DNA of 64,000 nucleotides from Paenibacillus alvei DSM 29 (GCF_000293805.1 NZ_AMBZ01000010.1:62001-126000); one strand, 5' to 3'; positions 53,407 through 63,825 are shown, counted from the stretch's first letter. A program made the numbers and translations. The notes: a model not told the origin generated them from the letters alone.

Positions 53407-56400
53407 TTATTCATAGGGAAGCCCGCCCGATATTTCCAGAATAAGCGCTTGGATATCCTTCATCGGCTCAATGCCAAGTTCTTCTTCCAGCGCCTTGCGG
53501 CACTTCTGATACCAGCGCAAAGCTTGATTGCGATTGTTCATCTGCAAATAGCAAGCTATCAAAATCCGATATGCCTCTTCCCAGCAGCGATCCTTACCTA
53601 CCATCGACTCTGCCCATCGGATGGCCTTGTCGAACGTGTGCATGGCAGCATAATGGCAGGACAATCTTTCTGCCCCGCGCATGAACAGCACCTGAAGCCG
53701 TTCTCGCTCCTCGATGCACCAATCCTCATATCGCCGTTCAGGCATATAGTCTCCTTCATAGAGAAGGAGCCCTTCTTCGAGCAGTCCAATCGCCTGCTCT
53801 GCTTCATCCGCTTCAAGTCCTTGCTCGATTAATTGCTCGAAACGAGTCGCATCCATTATCCACCCTGCGTTCGGATTCAGTTGGTAGGTCGTTCCTCGCC
53901 TAATGATGTAATACGGGGTTGAACGAACGCGACGATGCGGCTCCAAGGCGGTATTCAATGCATTAAGCGCTACCTTGAAGTCCCGATTGGCCGCCTTCTC
54001 TTCCGCTTGGGGGAATAACGACTCCAATAATTCCTCCTTCGTCAGCGGGCGATTACGTCTAGTCACAAGAAGCTGGAACAACTCCTTTGCTTTCCCTCGC
54101 TGCCAGTCCTTGTCGGATAATTCAATATCGCCAAGCTGAACCGCGAAGTTGCCAAGCGTGTGGATATACAGTGTATATCCAGGATGGTACGTAAGCTGAT
54201 CCAATCCCAGTTCTGTCAGCAGCATAGATGCATAGGAGCGGCCTATATCAAGCCGAACCGCCTCAATGAGCAGTGGTATAAGCTGCTGCGTGTCACTAGG
54301 CCCGAACAAAGTACGACGCGTAATAAGAAAAGCGTAGCCTTCTCGCTCCGTCCGTGCCAAAAAGCGCTCCATTGCGACCGCAAACTTACTGTTCTGCCCT
54401 GTCCGATACGCACATAAGGCCAGCCACATCTCTACGGCGGCACTGCCGAATCCATCCCCGCAAGCAAGGAAGCGCTCGCTGCACTCACGGAATACATCCT
54501 CTGCCTCTGCATACCGATTCGCATTGAACAGTCCCATGCCCATGCTTAGCCGAATGAGCGAAGTAAGCCAGCCATCGTTGGCATATTGTGTCTTTTCCCA
54601 CGCGTGATGTCCGTACCGCAGTGCCGTATCGGCGGAACGGGCCCGGCCGAACAACAGACACAGCCCCATGTACGGTTCTGCACTGCCGCGCTTTACATCA
54701 AGTCGTTCCATAATGGACAATGCCGCTTGGTAGCAGTCTGCAGCCACTTTTGCATCATACTTGCCGGTCAATTGTGCAGCATGCCCCATTCGCATCCACC
54801 CGCAGGCTTCAACGAAGGGCGCCTTGAGACGAATGCCCTGCATCATCCCCGCTTCCGCAGTCTGCTTCGCCGCAATCGGCTCGCCGCATATACTGCTAAT
54901 CAGCGACAACAGCAGGTCGATCTCACGATGTGAGCGGGACAGCGTCTTCGAATGGTAGCTTAGACCACGGAACAGCGAGCCCTGCTCCTGCTCCATCGCC
55001 TGGGCCTGCATCAGCCTCGCCTTCGCCTTATGCAGCCTGCCTGTACGCAGGAACAGCCTTGCCTCCAGCAGCCAGTCCCTTCCCTCTGTGTGAATATGAA
55101 TGGCACGGTCATACCAGAGCTGCGCCTCCGTACCTCTGCCCGCATTAAGCATATTTTCAGCCATCAGTGTATATAAACGACCTAAACGCTCACACTCCCC
55201 GGTTCGCACTTTCCTGCCTGCTTCATGGATAGAAGCTCGCAAGTGAACACTTTCAATTCCATTTATTTGCGCAGCACGCCCTCCATAAAGCGACTCTGCA
55301 AGTGCAATGGCTCGCTCCAGCAGCGGCTCTGCCTTGCCAGGCTGAATCGTATCCAAGAACAAGAGAGCCTGCCCTTCAAGCGCCATCATCTGAACGATAC
55401 GATTCCCGGCACTATCCGCCTCATACTCCGCTATGCGATATTGGACAGAGGCCTCCTCATACTGGCAGCGGTAACGCAGGATGTCCCCATGGAGCACATG
55501 CAAATAAGGATGCCTGCGCATCGTACGCTCTGGAATCGTCAGCAGGGATGCATGGACAAATTCCAAATGACCTCCCTGAATCAGCTCTTCGCCCCCATCC
55601 TGCAGCAGAAGCGCCGTCTCCTCGGCATCCTGTAGCACCATTGCCTGCGCCATCGCCAAATCATAGCGGCTGTGCGACGCGAAAATGTGGATCGCCTGCT
55701 TCGCCAGTGATACGTATCGGTCTTGCTGTCTTCTGAGTTGATCCAGCAGGAATTCACGGAACAATGCATGGTAGCGAAATTGTTTGTCGTCGACTGCCGT
55801 CAGGAAGCCGCCTCCGCATAGATCGGACAGCAGCGCGTGCGACCCGCTTCTTCCGCATACAGCATCACACCACTCGCCTGTAAGCTCGTCAAAGATGCTC
55901 GTCTCCAGCATGAAGGCGCGCATCGATAAGGATTGCTTTTGGAACAGCTCCAAGGCAAGGAATTGGAACAACTCCTCCATCGTATCTCTTGGCGCCCGCA
56001 GAAGCTCTTCCAGCGAGCCATTGGAAGACAACTGCCGCTGCCATATGAGCTGCACTGCAATAATCCAACCCTCCGTCTGTCTATATATCCGCTCAAGCTG
56101 CCGCTTAGTAAGCGGGTATCCATAATAATCACTATAGAGTACATCAATTTCTTCTTCATTGAATGCAAGCTGTTCCTTGCCGATTTCCAGCACATGACCT
56201 CGGATGCGCAGTGCTGCAAGGCCATCCCACTGCGGTCTAGCGCGTGAAGAGATGACAATGCCCAGCTTGTCGCAATCCGGCAAATAGGACACGACATACT
56301 GCATCCACTCGTCAACGCTTGTATTCGGCTCGACAAGGTGGTAATCATCAATGATAAGCACCGTTTTCTTTGTAAGCGATACCAATTCATTCAAAAAATA

Positions 56401-56756
56401 TCCGCCAATGCAATGATGTCCTCACTGCTGTTCCGATTTCCGCCGCTATGCAGCTCAGCAAGCAGCGATTCCCCAAATTCAGAAACCGACTGCCGCAACG
56501 TATAAATGATATGGGAAACAAATGGGATGAAGTCGTTATCTTGAGGAGATGCTCCGTACCATGCATACGTCATGTCCGAGGAGCGCAGATAGGCAGAGAG
56601 CGCCGTCGTCTTGCCGAATCCCGGGCCAGAGGTCAATATTGTAAGCGGGAAGTCCATGATGCGGGATAATACCTTGGCAAGGCGAGGACGATGGAGCAGC
56701 TGCTTCTTCAGAGGGGGCGGCATTAATTTCATTTTCAGCACGCGGCCTTCTTTCAT
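53407..56756 (-). CDS. Large STAND/MalT-like transcriptional regulator with C-terminal BTAD (SARP-type) domain; frameshifted
   Basis: Regulator of about 1,116 residues after repair. N-terminal NTPase: Walker A SGPGFGKTT near residue 43 and Walker B VLIIDDYH near 140, then a long helical TPR-like array (about 350-800). The C-terminal part has an OmpR-like DNA-binding segment (LGNFAVQLG, WQRGKAKELFQLLVTRRN) followed by a BTAD helical domain (CRKALEEELGIEPM at the end). The A6 run at 56393-56398 lacks one base between ALADIF and LNELVSLTKK, splitting the frame. ATG 56756 with GGAGG upstream. It sits between the thiolase/ligase unit and the liv operon and probably controls both. Confidence 0.88.
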
Positions 56757-56797
56757 GCAGAACCTCCAATTCCTCCATTTTCCAATGTTGTCCTGAC

Positions 56798-56815
56798 TAT
56801 TGTATCATAGTTGCA
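56798..56815 (+). promoter_or_regulatory. Degenerate direct repeat upstream of the regulator gene
   Basis: TATTGTA TCAT AGTTGCA: one perfect 7-mer and one 4-of-7 copy with the same 11-bp period. It is 42-59 bp before the regulator start. Read on the coding strand, the degenerate half contains TACAAT, a good -10 box, which suggests autoregulation. Confidence 0.45.
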
Positions 56816-56835
56816 TTCGCTTCAAGCATTTTTAC

Positions 56836-56867
56836 AAAAAAATGAGCGGCTGACCTCGGTCAACCGC
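56836..56867 (-). terminator. Terminator of the thiolase/acyl-CoA synthetase unit
   Basis: Minus strand GCGGTTGACC and GGTCAGCCGC (10 pairs, one G-U) around a tiny loop, then TCATTTTTTT. It overlaps the synthetase stop codon. Confidence 0.8.
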
Positions 56868-58524
56868 CAAACCATACCTTCATTTCCTTTTTGTCAAGCT
56901 TGCCAACCACCGTCTTCGGGAGCTCTTCCGCGAGAACGAATCGCTTAGGCACCTTATATTTTCCAATTCTCGCTAGACAGAATTGCTTGAGCTCTTCCTC
57001 CGTCAATTGCGCAGCTTCTCCCGTACCGACCGCAGCCACGACAACCTCGCCCCATTTCGGATCTGCGATCCCAAGCACCGCAGCCTCCAGCACCTTCGGG
57101 TGACTTTCGAGAATCTGTTCTACTTCAAGCGGATACACATTCTCGCCTCCAGTAATAATCATGTCTTTCTTTCTGCCCACAATATAGTAATAGCCTTCCT
57201 CATCCCTTCGGGCCAGATCCCCAGTCAAGAACCAGCCATCCCGCATCGCTGCCTCTGTAGCTTGGGGATTGTTCCAGTAATGAGAGAACAAGTGACCACC
57301 CCGGAGTGCAAGCTCACCCACTTGCCCCTTTTCCAGCACATAGCCGCCATTGTCTATAATTCGGGCTTCTCCAAGCAGCATCGGCATTCCGACCGATCCC
57401 GGCTTTGCCCGCGCTGCTCCCGGTTCTATGACGAAATTGTTCGGGCCAGTTTCTGTCGCGCCATATCCTTCTTTGAAGGGCAACCCTCTGGCATGGAATG
57501 CTTCATACACCGGGAGCGGACATGGAGCTCCGCCAGAAAGGAAGGTGCGCATATTCGGGAACGTCTCATTTTGAAAAGAGTCGCATTGGACAAGTAGATG
57601 ATACATCGTCGGTACCATCAACACGATCGTACAGCGCTCTTCTCGGAGGAGCCGAACCATATCATTCGCTTGAAAGCTTCGTACAAGCACAACCGTCCCC
57701 CCAGCCATAAGCATAGGGAGAGTCAGCGCATTAATCCCTCCTGTATGGAACATGGGCAGGATGGTTGCCGTGACGTCCAATTCGTTCAATTGCCAGCTGA
57801 TCACGGTATTCGCCGCATTCCAAAATACAGAGCCATGTGAGAGGACAACCCCCTTTGGCTTCCCCGTTGTCCCTCCGGTATAGATCATGAGCCACGGATC
57901 GGCAAGGAGGATCGCGGCCTGCGCAATTGCCTCGCCAGGCTGTACATGCTCAACTGTTGAGACTCCGACGGCAATCTCTGCCGCAGCTTCATCCATAGTC
58001 TTGTCCCCTGCATTTACACGCTGCTCGTAACTAACGTCGGACTGTGCATACAACGGAATCGATACATCCAAACGTTCAATTGTATCCCCCTGAATAGCTT
58101 CAGAAATGACAGCAAGCGAAGGATCAGTTCCGTCATAGAGCAGCACCTTGGGAGAGCAATCGCGTACAATTTCATTAAGCTCTGATTCGGCAAGCCTCCA
58201 GTTCATCGGAACGGCAATCGATCCAAGCAGCCGGCAGGCAAGCAGTGCATCCACCATTTCCACTTGATTCAGCAGCAGCACAGCGACGCGATCTTCTGCA
58301 CCGACACCATGATGCTGAAGGACAAGAGCCAGCCGCCTTGCGCGAAGGGCAAGCTCCCGATACGTGCACCGCTCCCCCGTATGAACATCTACAACTGCGA
58401 TTTTATTCGGCGTCTTCTCACATCGATGCTCGAACCAGTATGCGGCGCTGTCTCCTTGTTCAAGGAATCGCCCGAGAACTTGACGTTCATGTTCAGCCCC
58501 GTTCGACGATGACTGCGACACCAT
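56860..58524 (-). CDS. Acyl-CoA synthetase (AMP-forming, class I adenylate-forming)
   Basis: Adenylate-forming enzyme of 554 residues that activates a carboxylic acid to its CoA thioester. P-loop-like IYTGGTTGKPKGVVLSH near residue 215, YGATETGPNNF near 335, TGDLARRDEEGYYYIVGRKKDMIITGG (hinge; read in parts) near 415 and the catalytic Lys in LPKTVVGKLDKKEM near 540. Chain length is not readable. It overlaps the thiolase end by 32 bp and ends at a terminator. It would activate the acid imported by the Liv system. Confidence 0.93.
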   Translation of the reverse strand: MVSQSSSNGAEHERQVLGRFLEQGDSAAYWFEHRCEKTPNKIAVVDVHTGERCTYRELALRARRLALVLQHHGVGAEDRVAVLLLNQVEMVDALLACRLLGSIAVPMNWRLAESELNEIVRDCSPKVLLYDGTDPSLAVISEAIQGDTIERLDVSIPLYAQSDVSYEQRVNAGDKTMDEAAAEIAVGVSTVEHVQPGEAIAQAAILLADPWLMIYTGGTTGKPKGVVLSHGSVFWNAANTVISWQLNELDVTATILPMFHTGGINALTLPMLMAGGTVVLVRSFQANDMVRLLREERCTIVLMVPTMYHLLVQCDSFQNETFPNMRTFLSGGAPCPLPVYEAFHARGLPFKEGYGATETGPNNFVIEPGAARAKPGSVGMPMLLGEARIIDNGGYVLEKGQVGELALRGGHLFSHYWNNPQATEAAMRDGWFLTGDLARRDEEGYYYIVGRKKDMIITGGENVYPLEVEQILESHPKVLEAAVLGIADPKWGEVVVAAVGTGEAAQLTEEELKQFCLARIGKYKVPKRFVLAEELPKTVVGKLDKKEMKVWFGG

Positions 58525-59674
58525 GACCGCCTCCTACGCAGAGCGCAGCCGCGCCGTATTTCACATTTCTCCGTTCCATCTCATGAAGCAGGCTCACGAG
58601 CACTCTTGTTCCACTGGCGCCGATCGGATGGCCGAGAGCAATCGCCCCGCCGTTCACATTGAGGTTCTCTGTATCAATGCTCAGTTCCTCGGCAACAGCC
58701 AGCACCTGTGATGCAAAAGCCTCGTTAATCTCGAACAGTTCAATGTCCTGCATGCGAAGTCCCGCCTTCGCAACTGCCTTTTTCAGAGCCGAGACAGGCC
58801 CCAACCCCATCCATTCCGGCTCCACGCCAACTGCCGCGTAGCCGCGAACAATAGCAAGCGGGGACAGGTTCCGCTTCACACCTGCTTCTGAGCTGCACAA
58901 TACAACTGCCGCGGCCCCATCATTGATACCTGATGAATTGCCTGCCGTAACTGTTCCATTCGCGATGAATGCGGGCTTCAGCTTACTTAACGCCTCAAGT
59001 GTCAGCCCATTGCGAGGGTGTTCATCTATATCCACTATCCGGTACGTTCCCTTGCGTTCAGGCACACGAACATGAACCAGTTCCGCCTCGAATTTCCCTG
59101 CACGCATTGCAGCTTCTGCACGCTGTTGGCTGCGCAGCGCATAGTCATCCTGCATGTCGCGCGTAATCTGATAGCGCTCAGCAAGCCGCTCCGCTGTAAC
59201 GCCCATCGGCTGCTTTAAGAAAGCACAGGTCAGCCCATCATGCAGCACGGTATCCAATAGCTCGCCATGCCCATACTTATATCCCTGTCGCGCTTGCTTC
59301 AGAATGTAAGGGGACTGCGTCATATTTTCCATGCCGCCGGCTACAACGATGTCCGCATCTCCTGTCCGGATATTCTGCACGCCGAGCATGACTGTCTGTA
59401 AGCCGGAGCCGCAGACAAGGTTCACCCCTGCGGCAGGCGCATGAATCGGGATACCTGCCTGCAACGCAGCTTGACGTGCTCCATTCTGCCCAACGCCAGA
59501 TTGCAGCACCTGTCCCATCCACACTTGATCCACCTGTTCCCCCGCTACGCCAGCGCGACTGCAAGCTTCTTGAATCGCAATGGTTCCCAATTCCACTGCG
59601 GTAACCTCTCGATAACTCCCTTGAAACGATCCAATCGGGGTGCGCGCTGCACCCGCTATCCACACCTCATTCAT
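58493..59674 (-). CDS. Acetyl-CoA C-acyltransferase (thiolase)
   Basis: Thiolase of 393 residues, acetoacetyl-CoA thiolase type. Nucleophile Cys in NLVCGSGLQTV near residue 88, His in GGAIALGHPIGASG near 345, second Cys in LCVGGGHG near 375. It splits 3-ketoacyl-CoA to acetyl-CoA or condenses two acetyl-CoA. ATG 59674 with GGGGTGG upstream; GTG three codons earlier also possible. First gene of a two-gene unit with acyl-CoA synthetase; repeats for the BTAD regulator lie 170-188 bp upstream. Confidence 0.95.
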   Translation of the reverse strand: MNEVWIAGAARTPIGSFQGSYREVTAVELGTIAIQEACSRAGVAGEQVDQVWMGQVLQSGVGQNGARQAALQAGIPIHAPAAGVNLVCGSGLQTVMLGVQNIRTGDADIVVAGGMENMTQSPYILKQARQGYKYGHGELLDTVLHDGLTCAFLKQPMGVTAERLAERYQITRDMQDDYALRSQQRAEAAMRAGKFEAELVHVRVPERKGTYRIVDIDEHPRNGLTLEALSKLKPAFIANGTVTAGNSSGINDGAAAVVLCSSEAGVKRNLSPLAIVRGYAAVGVEPEWMGLGPVSALKKAVAKAGLRMQDIELFEINEAFASQVLAVAEELSIDTENLNVNGGAIALGHPIGASGTRVLVSLLHEMERRNVKYGAAALCVGGGHGVAVIVERG

Positions 59675-59843
59675 CTGTTCCACCCCACGTTCAGGACTTG
59701 GATTGACGCTTGCTAGAGCAGGTCAACAACATATTCACAACTCAGAATTACATGCCATTAGTCATTAGACCGTGCATGAAACCTGATTTTGGATCGTGCA
59801 CCCGCAAGCCTGTATATCCACCATTTCCAGTAAACGCGATAGC

Positions 59844-59861
59844 AGTTACAAATCAGTTGCA
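59844..59861 (+). promoter_or_regulatory. Seven-nucleotide direct repeat, candidate regulator site of the thiolase unit
   Basis: AGTTACA AATC AGTTGCA: 11-bp period. Aligned with the livK site from 53309, 18 of 22 bases are identical, including the flank after the second repeat. It lies in a 307-bp gene-free interval (59675-59981) upstream of the thiolase. Confidence 0.65.
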
Positions 59862-59887
59862 TGGAACAGATTTCCCATTCGAAATAA

Positions 59888-59923
59888 CAAAAAGCACCTG
59901 ACCCGCAAAAGCGAGTCAGGTGC
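59888..59923 (-). terminator. Chemoreceptor gene terminator
   Basis: Minus strand GCACCTGACTCGC, loop, GGGTCAGGTGC then TTTTTGTT. Confidence 0.88.
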
Positions 59924-59981
59924 CGTATCAATGCAGTATTTCATTCTCGTTCCAATTATCAGGGGATCCCCATATCAACAG

Positions 59982-61961
59982 TTATGCCTTGAATCTAGCA
60001 GCAAGCTGCTGCAAATCATCGGCAATCGTAGCAAGATGGTTGGCGTACGAAGCCATTTCCTGCATGGCTGCATTTTGCTGCTCGCCCGCCGTCGCTACAT
60101 TTTCCATCTCAAGCAGCGTCGTATTTGTCATTTCACTTGCTTCATCGAACGAAGACACTATTGTGCCATTAGCTTGAGCAAGCTGTGTGCTCATTTGAGC
60201 AATATGAGTTAACTGAACGTTCATTTCATCGACTGCTGCGAACATATCGGCAAAGCTGCTCGTCACTGTCTTCGTGACCTGCTGACCTTCCTCTACGGAA
60301 GCTGAACCGTTCTGCATCGCAGACCATACTGCTTCAGAACGCTCATGCACATGCTGAATCATGCCTGTAATTTGTCCTGCAGCCTCATTGGTCTGCTCTG
60401 CCAGCTTGCGGACTTCGTCAGCTACTACCGCGAAGCCCCGTCCATGTTCGCCCGCATGCGCAGCCTCAATGGCTGCATTCAAGGCAAGCAGCTTTGTTTG
60501 CGCGGACAATTCTTGAATGAATACGACAATGCGGCGAATATGCTGCGATTGCTCCATTAGCTGTTCTGTCTCATTTTTAGCCAGCTCTGTATGCTCCGTG
60601 ATGGCATTCATTTGCGAGCGTACATTGCTCAATGCCTGCTCGCCTCGCACTGCCCATTCACTCATATCATTAGCAGCCTCGGAGGACAGACTTACCAGCT
60701 CAACAACTTCCTTCAGTTGTCTTCCTGATTGGTGGGCATCGGATCGTACTACCTTCAGTCTATCATTCAATAGTGACGATTGGGCTGACACCTCTTGATA
60801 AGAAGCTGCAACCTGCTGCAGGGAAGCTACATTTTCCTCTGTATTAGCAGAAAGCTCCTCAGCAGAAGCGGCAACTGTCTCGGATACTTCGCGAATACGC
60901 AGCAAGACATCGGTCAAAGACTGCGCCATTCGATTGAAGTTTTTCTCCAAACTGCCAATCTCATCACTGCGATTCGATTCTTTAATCCGCTCTGTAAAGT
61001 CGCCTGCTGCAATTCGTTCCGTCAATTGCTGCACACGTACAACTGGACGAATTATGCTCGTTACAAATCGCCATAAAAATAATCCCATTAAAGCAATAAG
61101 CACCGCAAGGAAAATCGAAGCGATGAGAAAGATGTTATTCGCTTGACTGTTAATTTCCGACAATGCGACAACAGATACGATGTTTAATCCCATTTTGTTC
61201 CGTTTATCGTAGCTGACGAACTCATTGCGGCCGGCCGCATTCGACTTATAAGAACCGTGGTCGTTTGCCGTTACCAATTCACCATATGTTGCTTCATCTA
61301 GAACCGTTCCCTGCTTGTATACCGGATGCGTTACGACCTGATTATCCTTGTCAACAAGGCTGATATAACCGCTTTTTCCTACTTTGTATCTCTCTACGGC
61401 CTTGTTAATCCGATCGATTGCCACATCAATGGCAACAACCCCGTTCTTCTGTGGGAGCTCCTGAGCGAACGTAACGACCAAATCATTCGTTATCGCATCG
61501 CGATACGGCTTTGTTACAATGACTTTGCCGCCGTTATTCATTGCCTGCTGATACCAGCCCCGCTTCTTCGCATCAATCGTCTCATCACTGTCATTAGAAC
61601 TGTGTATGTATTGATTATTTACGAAGACATATGCCGCATAGATATTGTCAATATCTTTGGCAGTATCCAGCATCCGCTCACGGATCCAGTCCTTCTGTTG
61701 CGACTTCTTGCTAATGCTTTCAGCCAGACTGTTCACCGTATAGGCATTCGAATCATACATGTCATCCAACATGCCGACAATAGATTCGGTAGCCTCATTC
61801 ACTTGATTGTAGAACATGTCCTTCGTATTGCTAGCTGCCGTTCCTGTTAGGATAATAATAAGAATGATCGTCGGAACGACAATAAATAGTGCAAGCAAGC
61901 ATATTATCTTTTTGTGCAAGGAACGTTGTATTCCTGCAGTCCATTGAAAAGTCCTCTTCAT
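59982..61961 (-). CDS. Methyl-accepting chemotaxis protein (dCache-HAMP-MCP)
   Basis: Transmembrane chemoreceptor of 659 residues. TM1 near 20-42, a dCache-type extracellular sensor about 45-275 ([20 protein letters not shown] and [19 protein letters not shown] are typical), TM2 near 280-302, HAMP about 303-357, then the signalling helices with the conserved tip [20 protein letters not shown] and [20 protein letters not shown] near 500-540. dCache domains often bind amino or organic acids. Adjacent to the acyl-CoA cluster but separated from it by its own terminator, so a shared ligand is only a possibility. Confidence 0.95.
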   Translation of the reverse strand: MKRTFQWTAGIQRSLHKKIICLLALFIVVPTIILIIILTGTAASNTKDMFYNQVNEATESIVGMLDDMYDSNAYTVNSLAESISKKSQQKDWIRERMLDTAKDIDNIYAAYVFVNNQYIHSSNDSDETIDAKKRGWYQQAMNNGGKVIVTKPYRDAITNDLVVTFAQELPQKNGVVAIDVAIDRINKAVERYKVGKSGYISLVDKDNQVVTHPVYKQGTVLDEATYGELVTANDHGSYKSNAAGRNEFVSYDKRNKMGLNIVSVVALSEINSQANNIFLIASIFLAVLIALMGLFLWRFVTSIIRPVVRVQQLTERIAAGDFTERIKESNRSDEIGSLEKNFNRMAQSLTDVLLRIREVSETVAASAEELSANTEENVASLQQVAASYQEVSAQSSLLNDRLKVVRSDAHQSGRQLKEVVELVSLSSEAANDMSEWAVRGEQALSNVRSQMNAITEHTELAKNETEQLMEQSQHIRRIVVFIQELSAQTKLLALNAAIEAAHAGEHGRGFAVVADEVRKLAEQTNEAAGQITGMIQHVHERSEAVWSAMQNGSASVEEGQQVTKTVTSSFADMFAAVDEMNVQLTHIAQMSTQLAQANGTIVSSFDEASEMTNTTLLEMENVATAGEQQNAAMQEMASYANHLATIADDLQQLAARFKA

Positions 61962-62128
61962 GCTGACTCTCCTTTACCGATTCTCGTTGGCAAAATACGT
62001 TTGGTATATCGGTATAAAACGGTAAAAGATTAATACATTGTTACAAAATCAGCGCATGGTAATTCACACCAAACTTCTTTTGGCTTAAAATAGCAGGGTT
62101 TGCAATCTCGTGAACAAAGCCAAATATA

Positions 62129-62183
62129 AAAAAGCCCATTGGGAGCGATGTACAAAATATGCACATTCCTCCCAATGGGCTTA
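62129..62183 (-). terminator. Flippase gene terminator
   Basis: Minus strand AAGCCCATTGGGAG, loop of about 22 nt, CTCCCAATGGGCTTTTT. Confidence 0.9.
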
Positions 62184-62208
62184 TCATGCTTTTATAAATG
62201 AATATGGA

Positions 62209-63825
62209 CTATCCTCGTTCTCCCTGCAATCTCATTAATGGTCGCAGTACCTTTTGAACCGCACGCGGATACCCAGACAATTCATCATATCGAATTACAC
62301 GGAAGGCAACTAACCCAATTACAAATAAGGCCACGACCACGACAGCTACGATTCCAGCGGTAAACATAAAGGCCAGCTTAGCCGGCAATATGCTTACCAA
62401 CTGCTCTCCCAGCCATTCGCAGGCATACCCGACTCCACCTGACAGCATAATTGTTAGCAGGAAGCCTATCCAGCTATTGCCCAGCACGGAAAACGGAACA
62501 ACCTTCTTCATGACACGAAGATTGAGCCACGTAATGAGCAGGAAGCTTAATGCAGTTCCCCCAATAATTCCGTAAATGCCGAAGAAATGAACAAGCGAGA
62601 AGCTGGCAATAAGCTTGATAATAATACCTAATGTTACACTGATCATGGCGATATAAGGTTTGCCAAGACCAATTAGAATCGAGCTTGACGTCATCATCGT
62701 TATCTGGAAAATCGTGCCGAGCGTTAATGCCGCGATAATTCCTGCGCCGTCCAACGTACTGAACAGGAAGCCGTTCACGGAGTATGCCGCTACCGATAAT
62801 GCCAATACGATCGGCATGCCGCTCAATACAGAAATTCGCATCGCCAGAGTTGTCTGCCGCTTCAAGTGAACCATATCCCGCTTTGCGAAAGCCGCGGAAA
62901 TAACCGGGATGAGCGACGTGCTTAACGCTATCGCCAGTATTGGCGGAATGCCAGCGATCGACTGTGCGCGCTGACCCAGGATACCATACAGATGCTTCGC
63001 CTCATCTAATCCTACTTCTGGATTCAGCAATGGGATCGTTATGGAAGTATCAATAAAGTTAACAGCCGGCACGGCAAGCGATGATAATACAATCGGTACG
63101 GACATGGCAAAAATGGAACGGAAAATATCAGTAAGCGGTACTTTCTTCGCACCTCTGCGCCGCGCGCGCACGCCCGCTTCGCGATCTGCCTGCCGCAGCT
63201 TGCGCAAGTAATACAGCATAATGATGAAGGCACCAATGCTTCCCAATACTCCGCCGAAGGAAGCTCCAGCTGCGATCCATTCTTGGGTCTGCCCCGTACT
63301 CATCAATATATAAGCAAGGCCAATCGCCGTAAAGACACGCAAAATCTGTTCTACAATTTGCGATACACCGCTTGCCTGCATCATATTGCGTCCTTGCGTA
63401 TAGCCGCGCATCATGGCAATGACCGGGAACAGCAGCAGCGCTGGGGCCAGTGCGCGAATAGCAAGTGCGGCTTCCGGCAATTGAATCATGTCCGCATACA
63501 CGCCTGCAAACGCGATGAGCAGCAAGGTTGTGATCACACCAGATATGAGACCGAACAGCAGTGCAGCATAATAGACCCGCTCTGCTTCGCGCACCTTGTT
63601 CAGCGCATAGCGTTCGGATACCATCTTACTTAATGTGCTCGGGATACCCGCTGTCGCTATTGCAAGTATCATCAAATAGACTGTCTGTGAGGCAGCAAAA
63701 GAGGCGTTACCCACAGAACCGAGCATATGCTCAAGCGGAACGCGCTGGAATAGCCCTAAGACGCGAGCGACGAGGGTAGCCGCTGCAATAATGAGCGTTC
63801 CTTTAATAAATGATTCCTTTGCCAA
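62209..63825 (-). CDS. MATE/MurJ-superfamily lipid flippase, SpoVB/YtgP type
   Basis: Polytopic membrane protein of 538 residues with about 14 helices, polysaccharide-exporter/MVF superfamily. GTLIIAAATLVARVLGLFQRVPL at the N-terminus and the AGIPSTLSKMVSERYA and ALSTSLIPVISAAFAKRD segments match the SpoVB/YtgP/Amj-MurJ group, which flips lipid-linked cell-wall or spore-cortex precursors. TTG at 63825 with AAGGG 7-8 nt upstream is my choice; ATG 63858 and the frame start at 63876 are alternatives. Which member of the group it is cannot be settled from sequence alone. Confidence 0.88.
   Translation of the reverse strand: MAKESFIKGTLIIAAATLVARVLGLFQRVPLEHMLGSVGNASFAASQTVYLMILAIATAGIPSTLSKMVSERYALNKVREAERVYYAALLFGLISGVITTLLLIAFAGVYADMIQLPEAALAIRALAPALLLFPVIAMMRGYTQGRNMMQASGVSQIVEQILRVFTAIGLAYILMSTGQTQEWIAAGASFGGVLGSIGAFIIMLYYLRKLRQADREAGVRARRRGAKKVPLTDIFRSIFAMSVPIVLSSLAVPAVNFIDTSITIPLLNPEVGLDEAKHLYGILGQRAQSIAGIPPILAIALSTSLIPVISAAFAKRDMVHLKRQTTLAMRISVLSGMPIVLALSVAAYSVNGFLFSTLDGAGIIAALTLGTIFQITMMTSSSILIGLGKPYIAMISVTLGIIIKLIASFSLVHFFGIYGIIGGTALSFLLITWLNLRVMKKVVPFSVLGNSWIGFLLTIMLSGGVGYACEWLGEQLVSILPAKLAFMFTAGIVAVVVVALFVIGLVAFRVIRYDELSGYPRAVQKVLRPLMRLQGERG

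Noticed and set aside
59982-61961. Chemoreceptor as part of the acyl-CoA/Liv regulon
   Set aside because: It has its own terminator between it and the thiolase and no AGTTGCA-type repeat was seen upstream, so only proximity links them.
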